The position numbers were made by a program, and so were the translations under genes. From NCBI GenBank assembly GCA_037013685.1, contig CM072887.1, forward strand, positions 39,111,154 through 39,175,153: a stretch of DNA of 64,000 nucleotides. Reading direction: 5' to 3'. This DNA is from Acridotheres tristis. Taxonomy: Eukaryota; Chordata; Aves; Passeriformes; Sturnidae. This document shows positions 51,801-62,255 of the stretch, in pieces. The notes beneath the pieces were generated by a model. The model was not told the origin of the DNA, made no database searches, and saw nothing but the letters and a program-made list of their open reading frames with translations. Each line of letters starts with the position of its first letter. Position 1 is the first letter of the stretch.

Positions 51801-53628
51801 AGTTCCCTGCACACTTGCTTTTCCAAGGAAATCAGGGTTTATGTTCTATCTTCCACAATACAGTCTCTATATGCTGGTCCTGCCGGTTCACTCAGACATC
51901 TAAATTTTTGTCTACTCTGGTATTTTTCTTAAATCCTGATTCAGTACTAAAGATTCTGTCATTTGACTGTTGATAGTAACAACTTGTTCAGCGGGCCAGG
52001 TTCCTTTCACCGCTGCTTCAGCACTGACCAGCTCATGGCAGAACTAATCAGCAGCATAGTTGCTGCTGGTATCTGACCATCAGTAGCATTTCCATTGCTG
52101 CTGCTACACAGAAATACATTGTAGTCACTTGGGATTTCTGAGAAGTGACATCTAAACATTATTAGCGGCTCCAATTCTGCTCTGCTTGAGGGATTTGTTT
52201 GTATCCAGGCTGGAGTCTAGCTATAGTTTAGAAATGCTGACTAGACACAGTTAAAATAGAAATAAATTCTCAGCTCATTATATACACTGTGTGGGTCCAG
52301 CACAGTGATAATTTCATTCCTGGTGCTTCCTGGCATTTGAAAACCCAGGCATGCCAGCAACGCTGAATCAATTACTTTCAGTAGCCAGAGTTCCCAGAAC
52401 AACCACCTCTTTTTCCCAGGAAAACCAATTTTATCTATGTAGCTTGTAACAGCAAAATGTTGATCTATGCACACTCTGTACCTAAGTGTCCTTTCTAATC
52501 CTGAAGTAATGCAGCCACTGTTTCTCACCCTGTGAATTGAACCAACTCATTTCACCAATACGCAGACAGAACCAAGCATACAAACCAGCACAACATTCTG
52601 CAAATGTCATCTGTGACAGAGCATGCAGATATCTGCCTGGGGTAGTGAGCTATCACATCACAGATTTTACATGGTTTCTGGCAGGCATTGCAAAACATCC
52701 CATGCTATCTGGTAGCACACTTTGGATTTGGAAAAAAAAATCAGCCTATTTTCCCTCCTTCTTTTATGTAAGAAGAGTTATGTTTGATTTTTTCCTTTTC
52801 TCTACACTTTACATCTAAATGGAATACAGTATAGCTTTAGTATGATGGCAGTACAAGAACTTGAGGTTTTGTGTGTCCCTTGCTAAGTTTTCCTGGGGCT
52901 CTCAGGCAGGCTTTCAACACCTCCCTAAGTCTGGGACCCGAGAAATAGAATTCCTTCCATCCTTGGAACTGGAAAGCCTGAATATGGCACAGTTACATAT
53001 GTAGGGCAAAAGTATAACTGACCTTCACCTGTAAAACCAGAACTTCTGGTAGTTATACAGGTGCTGTACTACTGGATAAAAACAATAATTTAATTGCTTA
53101 ATGTAGACAAGGCCTCTGAGGAATCTCCTTCTTTAAATAACCCAACCAAATCAAAACTTCATCAGCACAACTCACTCCTCTGAACTCCCTCAGCAAAGAG
53201 GAACTTGAAATACTTTGCCAGGTGTGCTAAAAGGAAATAGCATTTCCCCCTTTTTAACCATCTGAAGAAACCAAAAAAGACACACACTTGGACAACGGAG
53301 TTCAAATAGGATTGTTCAAGTGCTAAGTTTCGGAGGATGCCAAATGCACTACAAATGGGACCGCTGAACTATCAGGATGCATTACTTCTGCGGGTTAAGA
53401 AACAAAGCCAAACTCCCAGAGCTGGACTGAATTCCAACGTCTACACAATGGGCGATGCCTCCTAGGGCCAACTGACACGTTTTGTGAGAAACCACAGAAA
53501 AATGACGTGTCTAAAATCCATTAAAACGTATCTGATGCTTTAACTTCTTATCAGGTTCATCTCAAGCTGTGGAAATTTCTGTCACTACAGCCTTTTTAGA
53601 CAATTCCTTGCACGCGGCGCTCCCAAAG

Positions 53629-53636
53629 CATTCCAT
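53629..53636 (+). promoter_or_regulatory. TEAD (M-CAT) motif at island edge
   Basis: CATTCCAT matches the M-CAT core bound by TEAD factors, the DNA-binding partners of YAP/TAZ. It sits at the upstream edge of the island. An 8-base match can occur by chance, so this is only suggestive. Confidence 0.25.
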
Positions 53637-54086
53637 AACCATTATCAAACGCAGCAGCGACCAGGGCAGCAGCGGAGCGTGGCTCCCGTGGCTGTGCCGG
53701 GAGAAGCCGAGGCACCGCGGCGACCCGGGGGCCGCAGGGCGAGGGGGCGGCCTTGACCGGGAGCCACCCCCTCGGGCCGTGCCATGCCCTGACCTCCGCC
53801 CGCGGGCAGGGAGGGCTGGGCAGCGGCCACATTCCCGCCCGCCTCGGAGCGGGGAAGCCACGGCGGGGCCGCGCCGGGATCCACCCGCAGGGTCTTTGTT
53901 CCCGCGGCCGCGGCGGCTCTTTGTTGGTGCCAAAGCCCGACCGCGGGCCCCGCGCTGTGGCGGCACCCGGGGCTCCCTCCGCTTCTCCATCGGGGCCTCC
54001 TGCCGGCATCGCGCTCCCCGCCGGGCCGCTCTGCCACCGCCGCCGGCCGCCGTGCGGGGACTCCCGCTGCACCTGGCCGCGCCGCG

Positions 54087-54100
54087 CCCCGCCCCGCCCC
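54087..54100 (-). promoter_or_regulatory. Overlapping GC boxes (SP/KLF)
   Basis: Two overlapping CCCCGCCCC units form tandem GC boxes on the - strand, classic SP1/KLF sites in TATA-less promoters. They lie about 600 bp upstream of the AFDN start codon. Confidence 0.6.
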
Positions 54101-54225
54101 GGCCACCGCCGGGCCGCGGCTGCTTCCCCACGCCGGCGAGATTGGGAGAGGACACGGAAAGGCGGGACACGGAGGGCACTCTCCGGAGGCGCGCGCCGGC
54201 GAGAGGCCACGGCCGCCGGGAGCGC

Positions 54226-54235
54226 GCGCAGGCGC
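54226..54235. promoter_or_regulatory. NRF1-like site
   Basis: GCGCAGGCGC is a common form of the palindromic NRF1 motif (GCGCANGCGC). NRF1 sites are enriched close to transcription starts of CpG-island genes. Its position, about 470 bp before the start codon, is compatible with a core-promoter location. Confidence 0.5.
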
Positions 54236-54261
54236 GCACACGCAAGGGAAGGGGAGGAGGA

Positions 54262-54282
54262 GGGCGGGCGGCCGGGCGGGGG
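54262..54282 (+). promoter_or_regulatory. G-quadruplex-capable tract, + strand
   Basis: Four G runs of three or more (54262-64, 54266-68, 54274-76, 54278-82) with loops of 1, 5 and 1 satisfy the canonical quadruplex pattern. If transcribed, it would be in the AFDN 5' leader RNA. If not, it is promoter DNA on the coding strand. Confidence 0.6.
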
Positions 54283-54439
54283 CGCGCACGGCCGGTGTGT
54301 GAGGGAGAGAGCGAGGGGAGGGCGATCCCGGGGCGGAGAAAGGCGGCGGCAGCGGCGGCTTCGCTCGGCTCAGGGCAGGCGTGCGGCCACAGGCGCTGCC
54401 GAGCCGAGAGATACGGCGGCCGCTGCCGACTCGGGGCAT

Positions 54440-54499
54440 CCTTCCTCTTCCTCCCCGCCCCCTGCCCGCCCTTCCCCCTTCTCTTTCTCTCCTTCCCCA
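54440..54499 (+). promoter_or_regulatory. Polypyrimidine stretch, likely near transcription start or in 5' leader
   Basis: The stretch is almost wholly C and T. Within it, C runs at 54453-56, 54458-62, 54465-67, 54469-71 and 54474-78 give a quadruplex-capable complement on the - strand (i-motif on +). Pyrimidine-rich runs are frequent at CpG-island start sites. The exact start site cannot be read from sequence. Confidence 0.4.
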
Positions 54500-54700
54500 C
54501 TGTCCGCTGGGGCTGATCGCAGTCGGCGGCACAATCCCGGGGCGTTTCCGCGGCGCCCAAGCCGGCAGCGGCCGCGGGGAGAGCCGGTCCTTCCCGTCCC
54601 CGGCCGAGACTGAGAGACTCCCCGCTCCGTCCGGGGCTCGGCTGAGAGGGCCTGGCCCCGGCCCCGGCTCGGCTCCCCGGCGGCGGCGGGCTCGGCGAGG

Positions 54701-54808
54701 ATGTCGGGCGGCGGCAGCCGAGAGGAGGAGCGGCGCAAACTCGCCGACATCATCAACCACTGGAACGCGAACCGGCTGGACCTGTTCGAGATCAGCGACC
54801 CCACCGAG
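54701..54808 (+). CDS. AFDN: Afadin exon 1 coding part (N-terminal 36 residues)
   Basis: This is the first coding exon of afadin (AF6/MLLT4), a large multidomain scaffold that binds nectins through its PDZ domain and F-actin through its C-terminus, tying adherens junctions to the cytoskeleton. The exon encodes the charged N-terminal leader (EEERRKLADII near residues 8-18, HWNANRLDLFEIS at 20-32, PTE at 34-36). From memory, it matches vertebrate afadin nearly residue for residue apart from small changes next to Met1. It ends just before the first Ras-association domain, which lies in later exons. The start is chosen because it matches the family N-terminus, has A at -3, and no ATG occurs between 53,787 and 54,700. 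The exon ends after Glu36 at GAG|GTGAGC, phase 0. The 5' leader starts at an unknown point upstream within the island. Only this part of a protein of about 1,800 residues is in the window. Confidence 0.93.
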
Positions 54809-54814
54809 GTGAGC
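54809..54814 (+). other. AFDN: Splice donor of AFDN exon 1
   Basis: GAG|GTGAGC is a strong 5' splice site, leaving phase 0 after Glu36. Codons continued in frame past it stop resembling afadin, which confirms the boundary. In the known protein the next residues are DLEFHG, encoded by exon 2, which is not present in this window. Confidence 0.9.
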
Positions 54815-55228
54815 GACCCCGGCGAGGGCCTCCCGCCCGGCCGGCCCGGTGAGACACCGCGCCCGGGCCAGGCCGCGCCCCGCGGCAGCCGGGCCCCCGC
54901 GCCGCCCCCCGCCCCGGCTGGACGCTCGGGCACGGGCTGCCCTGCGCTGGCCTTGGCCGGGGCTCTGCTCCGCGGTGGGGAGCGAGGGTCGGGCCCCTCG
55001 CCGTGCCCGGGTGAAGGCAGGTTGCAGCAGCCGGGGAGAGGACGGGAGCGAAGGGCCGGAGCCCTCCCCTCCTCTCTCGCTTGCCTCCCGCAGGCACATG
55101 CCGGCCTGACCCTGCGGGACAGGCGGCTCCGAGGCAGGGGAGAAACCCGCTGGGGAGATGGAGGTGGCGAAAAAGGGCGGGCAAGGGCTGCCCCCGTCCT
55201 GAGCCCGACACCGGGTGCCTCCGTGGGC

Positions 55229-55247
55229 TTTTTTTTTTTTTTTTTTT
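55229..55247 (+). repeat. Poly-T run (19 T)
   Basis: A homopolymer of 19 T is embedded in the GC-rich island just inside intron 1. It could be nucleosome-excluding (an A/T-rich rigid tract). Confidence 0.85.
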
Positions 55248-58200
55248 GTCTGTCTGTGACTTTAACAGTACCGACAGGCGGCTGGTGGACGAGGATTGAG
55301 AATCCTGGTGCCGGGCGCTTTTTTTGTTTCTAGCTTTTTTGTTTCTTTAAATATTCGTCTTTGTGCAGAAGGCGCCTCTTACAAAGCAACCTGCCGCTTA
55401 CAGTCCGGCGGCTCTCTGGGCTGCTGGTGCAATCCCTGGAGTGGCTTTCCCAGGGCGTGACGGACGGAGCGCCTTGGCTCTCCGAGCCTGCAGGCTGCCA
55501 GCCCGCCGCCTAAAGTAAATACTAGGAGCAGGTTCGCAGACCCGAGTTCACATGTTGTACTGGAAAAACACAGCGGGGAATTTCTGCCTAATGAAGTGGG
55601 TGTTTCTGATGGCCGAAAGAGGCTGGGTTTTGTCCTTTATTTAAAAAAAGAAAAAAATGTAATAGTCAAACCACACCCTCCCGCTGCCCCTTGTCATGCT
55701 CCCTTTGGCTGGTTCGTGCTGCGCGTCTGGTTTGAAAGCGGCGGGGGGTGTAGGGGGAGGGCTGGGGACGCAGGTTACAGCCCTGTTTGTGTGTGACAGC
55801 GGGCTCCCTGCTTAGAGGGTGGAGGCTGATCATGTGCGTGTTCCCGGGGAAAAGGAGGAAATTCACACTTGCTCTTGGCCTGGCCCTGGTTGTTTATTAA
55901 CAGAGGCCTCTGAGAAATCGCGTTGGCTTGGTCTTGGAGCTGGCTCCTGTTTCTGCACCTAGGTGCTGACTGCTAGCAGAACCACAAAAAAGTGTTGAGA
56001 GCACTTCTAAGATTAGGAACTACGACACCTTCGGGTATTTTCAGTTCTGCTCATTGCAGACAGTTTCTTGAACACAAAGATGAGGGGTTTGTGTGTTATT
56101 CCCTATATCTTGCAAGATTTATCGTAGTTAAGAGTTCCTTGATTGCATTGCTTAGGTTTTAACAGTATCATTGTTGACTGACAGTCATTGTCTCAAAAAA
56201 AGTGGGCTGAAGCCAGTGTCAGGAAGCCTTCATGATTGTGTTTGAGAACGTAGCGCTGTCTTTGGAATCGGAGGTTGACTGCTGCCTGCCTGTGTCTGAA
56301 CTTCTTATTAATGTGTTTGTCCATTCCCAGTGCATTCTAACTCCAGCCTGTTGTCTTCGTGCTTATGGCAGACTGTGCTTCTGTGGTTTTGTTAGTAAGT
56401 AGTTTAACAAATCATACTTTCTTTAGGTCGACCATGCATATTTATTAGCATAGTTAACTGGAGTTTGCACAAAAGTCAGCAGCTTCATTATAGTTATTAC
56501 TGGAAGAAAAAATAATTTTACTTGCATTCACTTCACACTTCTGCAGTTAAACCTCTGGAGCTGTATAGGAGCATACTCACCACTGTCAGTGATGACATTT
56601 CAGTTGAACTGCTGAAAGTAAAAAATGAAGTGCATGCATAATAGCCTTGAATGCGTGAGCTCTTTAGCCTACTGGTGCTAAAAGAGTTTGATAAGACTGC
56701 AGGTGCATTTACATCAAACTGGCAGCAGGTAACAATTTTACAGATAAGGTATATTTTCCTTCCAGATAATTACACTTACGAATGTTCACATTTATTTTCA
56801 CTCTTACCCCGAGCTGACACAAATTTGGCAATATTTTCAACCCAGATGATGGTGTGATTCACACTGTACTATTTATCCACTTCAATGAAAGCCCTCTTAC
56901 TAGACTGCTTGAGAATTGACAATCCTCTGTTTTTCCCCTGTTTTTCCAGGCACAGCTTGACCATAAGGTACATCTTGCTTTTTGTAGAGATTGTAGCAAC
57001 TGTGGTATCTTTGAAGCTGCAGTAATCTGGATATGACTTTTGTCTGTGAGCGCCTGAGCTGGGTCAGACTGAATCATTTTAAACTGTCGAGACATAGTTG
57101 TTGGTCTACTGGGTTAACTTTGTAGCCCAAACTGCAGACTGTCATCCAGGAGCTGCTGGTTGGATATAGAGCTGATGCCTTGTAGTGATTCTTCAGGCAT
57201 TTCCTCAGTGAAAATAACCTTGTCTTGTAGCTTTCCTATGTAAGAGAGTAGGATTTTCCAGAGGGGATAATCACAGCCTTAATAGCAGGGTTCAGAGAGA
57301 TTTAGGTTTTCGGTAAAGCAAAGGAAAAGGGAAATGTTAATTGGCTGGAATTCTGACAGTATTGATTATGCAGTGACAGTGAAAAGAATTCGCATATACC
57401 TGGTATTAGTTTGAAAGGTCTAATTCTTTGGTGAGATACAGTTGTTCCAACTGCATTAGATCCTCTTTGCTTTACTGCACCGTGTAAAATGTGACTTTGT
57501 TTTGAAAGTTGGGCGGTATTTTGAAAGTAGTTCAAATGTCTGGCGTTTTTTTCAGAGAAGTGGTTCATGAAATTAATCTGTTTGAATTCCTGTTAATATT
57601 TTGTTGAGTAGACTAGTCCTAAGGGATTAGAGATACACTTGCCTCTTGTGAGACTTACGGAACAAATTGTTAAGGCATGTAAGACACTGAAAAGCAAAAG
57701 CCTTGGATAGGGCATGTTGAGTTGTTACGAACTTTTTCTTAACTTCTCTTTGACTCTAATAGTTAATTAAGTCATTAGAGCTGCTTTACCCCGGCAATAC
57801 AGGAATGGAAACTTTCTGTTGCATGCTCAAAGTTGAGTATTCCTCTCTCTGTATCACGTGTTAGCAAAGCTGAAGACTTCTTGGGAGTAAGGGTTTCATA
57901 TCTTCACTTGCTTTGTGGACTCATGCTTGAGAGCAAACTAGTAATTTAAAATTTATTACATGTTTACCTATTTGAACCATTGTTGCTGTTCTGAGAAATC
58001 TGTTAGTTTGCATTATTTTACTCTGAAATTTTAAAGTTCTTTTTATTCAGAAAATAGCTCAGAGAAGCTCTGTGGCTTGAGAAGCTTATAAATTAACAAA
58101 ACCAAAACTCTGCTTTTACTAGCAGAAGTTTAAATGATAATGTTTTAGGAGTGCTGCTAGGTACGGACCTTTGCTGAAGATGCCTGTAATACCGGTAATC

Positions 58201-58420
58201 ATTTAAACTTAATTAAGCTTTACTGTGTCTACTTTAACTTATGAGGCAGCACTTTCGCAAGTCTGAAAAAAGTACTGGACTTTTTGAGGGAAGGTGGGAT
58301 GAATCATGTTTTTGTTTGTAGATAAGTTAACAGATTCAAAATGAAGCAGAATGTTAACCCTTTTCTTCAGTTGTTTTCTCTTGTACCAAGTGTTACCAAG
58401 TTTTGTGGATGCTTTTTCAA

Positions 58421-58448
58421 TTTTTTTGTTTTTTTTTTAATTTTTTTT
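58421..58448 (+). repeat. T-rich tract
   Basis: Three T runs are interrupted by G and AA. It is low-complexity intronic sequence. Confidence 0.8.
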
Positions 58449-59163
58449 CAGTTAGGCACGGAAACATAGTGAAAAGACTTAGACCTTTTGCAGTAGGAGA
58501 TAAAATGATGGTTTGATGTTGATTTAAGTCTTGGGTGCTTACAGCACCCAAAGTTTTCAAAAAGGAATAAGTTTGAATAAATGATTTTGTAATAAGTGCA
58601 TAGAGTTGTTTGGAAACTTGTAGATAGGAAATTATTTGCATTTATATAGTTTAGCTTTTTTAAACTCCTCCTTTAATAAAAGTGCTAGCTGGAGTTGATT
58701 ATTATGTAAAACAACTGGCCATGGATGTTTTGGGTGAGGAGTGGAGGTCTGCTGTAGGCTATGCATTTATCACTGTTTGAATGCATCTAATAAGAAACCA
58801 TGTCTGAACTAGGTATTGGTTTCATCTTTAATGTGTGCTTTCATAGCTGTATATGAGAGGAATAGAGGTGTTGTGTTTTTTCTAAACGTGGTTTGTGGGC
58901 TAGGAATGTGAATTGTATTTAATTATTTTGAGACAGACACTTTAGAATAAGTGGGATTTTTTTTAACAATTGCCCAAGGGCTGGGGGATTGTTGTCAGAA
59001 ACATTGATCTGTTGTAGTTTTGTTTTCTGATGGAGAATGTTGTTCTTGACTAATATACCTCTGTGTTAGTAAAAGTAGAAGGGTCTATTCAAAAAGCTCA
59101 GAGAAATAACATGCTTTGTATTAAAGAATAACTCCTGAGAGTTTGACTTTTAAATGGCCATCA

Positions 59164-59180
59164 TTTTTTTTTAAAAAAAA
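59164..59180. repeat. T9A8 tract, 16-bp perfect palindrome
   Basis: Nine T followed by eight A form a self-complementary homopolymer junction. Such tracts are stiff and tend to exclude nucleosomes. It is probably a simple repeat. Confidence 0.75.
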
Positions 59181-61699
59181 GGAATTTCAAAAGTCTTTAT
59201 GGCTATTTGATTATTTTTTTGTCTGAAAAAATTGATATAGTTTTAGCAACAAGGTATTAGAAATAACCTTTCAGAATGTGGGTTTTTGTTTTTGTTTTTT
59301 TTTAAATATTGACTTCTCATGTGTTGTGTTATATACGTTTAGACTATTCAGTATGTTTTATATTGTTTTCTTTGGCTTTAAATACAAGTAAGGAATCTAT
59401 TTACAGAAAATGTTGCACAATACATTGTATGGCGGGATATTTTAGGGCTGGTAGAATTTTTGTCTTCACTTTTTGGGTTCAGATCTGATTGTGGTTCATT
59501 AAGTGTCACTGGTCTATGACATAAGCTTATAGCCTTTTAATGGTAGTTATGCAAGCTTGTTATTTAAATCTAGTTAAAGCAATAAGAAATGGGAATTCTT
59601 TAGGTTTTAACCCCCTGCTCTTTATCTGCATGGTCGCTCACCCATAAAAAGATCTCGCCCTTTTAAAAATCCAGCTCTGAGGCTTTTTTAAAGACCTGTT
59701 TTTAAAATTGGTAAGTGATTGTGTTGTGGGTGATACTAGTAGTGGAAATTCAAGTCTGGAGCTAAGGAAACACCATCTAAATGGTAGAAATGCGCCACCT
59801 CCACTAGTTGGATTCTACCACTTTCAGTAGTTTTAGCAAGTGCAGCTCTTCATACGGTATAGACCTCAAGAAGCTGGTAATATATCTGAAAACACTGTCC
59901 TTTTAAGTTTGCCAAACCTATGGCATGGAAAGTAAACTCTCTTTGCAACAAATGTTTAAACTAATATTTAAGCAGTCTGGGAAGGTAATTGGAATCCCAA
60001 GGACTGATGCCTGTGCTTTTTAGTGAACAGAATATTTTTCAATAATTGCTACCACTAAGCAGGCACAGGTCAAGAGATAAAAACACTGAGGCATTAGTTA
60101 CTGGTTCGGGATTACTAATTGCACTTTACTGAGCCTGTTGAGCTCTAGTTCTGCATTAAAATGGTTGGAGAAAAGTCAGAGATGCAGGCCTGCTTACGTG
60201 CTTCCAAAGGAGTATTCGAAGACCAGTTTTCCTTTAATTGAGTCAAAGTGAATAGTCATTACAAATTAAGTCTTAGTGCTCTCTAGAGAGCCCCAGTTAT
60301 AAGTTTGCATTAAAATATTGACCATAGTCTACAGACAACAAACATAATGTAATGAAAATAATTCTAGGAAGAAGTTTTAGTCTGTGCTTTTAATATTCCT
60401 TATATAAGTTATTTCTTGAGCTAGTGGCTAATTAGGTCCATACAATTCAGACATACTGGCTTTAAGAATTCCCTCCTGATGTGTGAATCTGTTCCCTGCC
60501 TAAAATGGCATTGACAAGCGTTACTTTTCATCTGAAAAACCCCCAGTCCTCTAGACACATAAGGGATTTGCTTTGTTTGTACAATTGTGTTTTTTCTGTT
60601 AAAATAATTCCTCTTTCAGAGAGGTTAAACCAAGATGAATGAACACACTTTTATGATTTTTGAGGGAAACCTAGCTTTATTCATGGAATGGTAGTTTTGT
60701 CATCTAAAGGGGGTAACAAAAACTAAAACTTAGCTGGTAAGTGATAAAAGTTGAAATGAGCTGGTGTTTGTGGTAAGGCTGTAGATAAGAAACCACTCTT
60801 GAGTTTATCTTTGTGTCAGTATCTGTTGGAGTAGTTGCTTTAATATAAATGAAGGGCAATAACTTGTAGCTGTGTGAAATTCAGAACATGAATAAAGAAA
60901 ATAACTCCTTGTTTTGACCAGTGGTTCTGATGAAGGTGGAATTAAGAATCCCGTTGTGAATTAGTAAATGAAATGTTGTAATCAACTTAAGAGAAGTCTA
61001 ATTTAGCAGATATTACAGGTATGTAATAGAGTGTTTGCTCTGTCTTTCAAAGTGAACTTCATGCTAATGGAGGCCTCTTCTGAAGTGTATTTGAGTAAAA
61101 CACTGTTTGGGTAATTGTTGATTTTTTTCAAGATTTTTGGCTAGGAAGAATATTTATACGTGGAATAGCTATTGAGTGATGCTCATTTAATCTTGTGAAA
61201 AGGCTAAAAAGCCTGTTAATTTCTGCTGTTAAGGTTGTTAGGTAGATAAACCAAAGACGTAATTGATAGTAGTTTTGGATGCATGCATGACATGGCTCAT
61301 AATTGTTAAACCTTTTGCAGAGATTCCCGTTTCCCCTTCAGTCTTTAATCGCCAGTAAAAATTACTGCTTTTCTGTAACTGTCCCTGTCTGGAAGCTTGA
61401 TAATCTAAGATGAAAACTTGATTCAACGGAGATAAAACCCTGTAGTAGCTGGCACCTAGCATGAGCAGTCAAATTATCTTCCTGGACTGTATTGGTGCCT
61501 CATGAGCTTCTACATAATGAAGATATATAATGATATGTATAACGTTGTAATATAACTTTTTTCAATGTAGGGATAAGTGTTCCATGTGATTGGTTGCCTT
61601 CAGTCATTGAATTGCAATTCTGCCTTTCACTACTGTCTAGTTTGGTTCTGTAGTAAGACTAAAAAATCTGCTTTGGCATGAAGTCCAATGTTTGTTACC

Positions 61700-61719
61700 T
61701 TTTTTTTTTTTTCCCCCAG
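61700..61719 (+). other. Decoy or cryptic splice acceptor in AFDN intron 1
   Basis: Thirteen T, five C and AG (61718-61719) make an excellent polypyrimidine tract and acceptor. A GTACAT donor follows 61 nt later at 61781. The enclosed 61-nt segment read in phase 0 meets a stop (TGA) early, so it is not a normal coding exon. It could be an unused acceptor, a poison exon or simply a T-rich repeat. Confidence 0.3.
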
Positions 61720-62231
61720 CAATCACTTACTTTTCTCATACCTTCTTATTCTACATGACTTTAATGTTTTCTCATGTTAGGTACATGTAACTTGCTAAAA
61801 CCATTTTGTATAATGCTTCAAGATAATGGTCATCTTCTGTTAAGGGCATTGCCCTCAAGGTTATTAACTGCTTGTTATTATTTATTTAATTACATTTTCT
61901 AGATCTGCCTTCTTCCCTTGTGGGCTCACTTGTGAGTAAACTCCTCTTCAGATCATCTTCTAGCACAATTACTCTACTAGGGAGCCATTCCTCTGACTCT
62001 TGTTCCTTCTTGTCTCCTTTAGAGACACCCTCTGTCTAGATACTGCTTGCTTCATTTCTCCATGCACTGTGTAGAACAGGGCTCTTTATTGTCCTGGTCT
62101 ATCTTGTAAAATTTTGTTGTAGATTACTCATTACTTTGGGAAATTTCTTCATAGAGTTTGAATCCTGGAAGAACTGGAAAAAGTGCTAGGACTAGGGTTG
62201 TCATCTAAAAGATTAGTATAGGGTGTTAGTT

Positions 62232-62255
62232 TTTAAGTGCAAATTTGCACTTAAA
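62232..62255. repeat. Perfect 24-bp palindrome in AFDN intron 1
   Basis: The arm TTTAAGTGCAAA (62232-62243) is followed without spacer by its exact complement to 62255. Each arm contains TTAAGTG, close to the core site of NK-class homeodomain factors, so two sites face each other. A 24-bp perfect palindrome is unlikely by chance in 64 kb. It may bind a dimeric factor or be a replication accident. Confidence 0.75.

Larger units (their letters stand above)
45702..53589. other. Intergenic DNA between hairpin and AFDN CpG island
   Basis: No coding exon is supported. The block includes a poly-A tract at 47332, a T-rich tract at 48183 and candidate regulatory patches at 47438 and 48665. The last 600 bp before the island are markedly richer in A and C than in T and G on the + strand. 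This may mark a leftward noncoding transcript from the AFDN promoter; its exons cannot be placed. Confidence 0.55.
53590..55560. promoter_or_regulatory. AFDN: CpG-island promoter of AFDN
   Basis: CpG density rises abruptly near 53,590, peaks across 53,700-54,900 and fades by about 55,560. For example, 54061-54120 alone holds 12 CpGs, whereas flanking 60-bp lines usually hold none or one. It spans the first coding exon and part of intron 1. There is no TATA box in the likely start region, as expected for a broad CpG-island promoter. GC boxes, an NRF1-like site and G-quadruplex-capable tracts are inside. The large open frames on both strands here are composition artefacts. Such islands typically initiate transcription in both directions. 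Confidence 0.92.

Noticed and set aside
1..53589. Endogenous retrovirus remnants
   Set aside because: I looked for paired TG...CA long terminal repeats and for gag/pol-like frames and found none I could support. Short or very old solo LTRs could still be missed by eye.
53562..55333. Very long open frames on both strands (up to 484 codons) across the CpG island
   Set aside because: They are proline/arginine/glycine/alanine-rich, overlap one another in most frames, and follow from lack of AT-rich stop codons. Only the 36-codon afadin segment matches a family.
61720..61780. Possible AFDN exon 2
   Set aside because: Read in phase 0 it meets a stop codon and does not encode the DLEFHG start of the known second exon.
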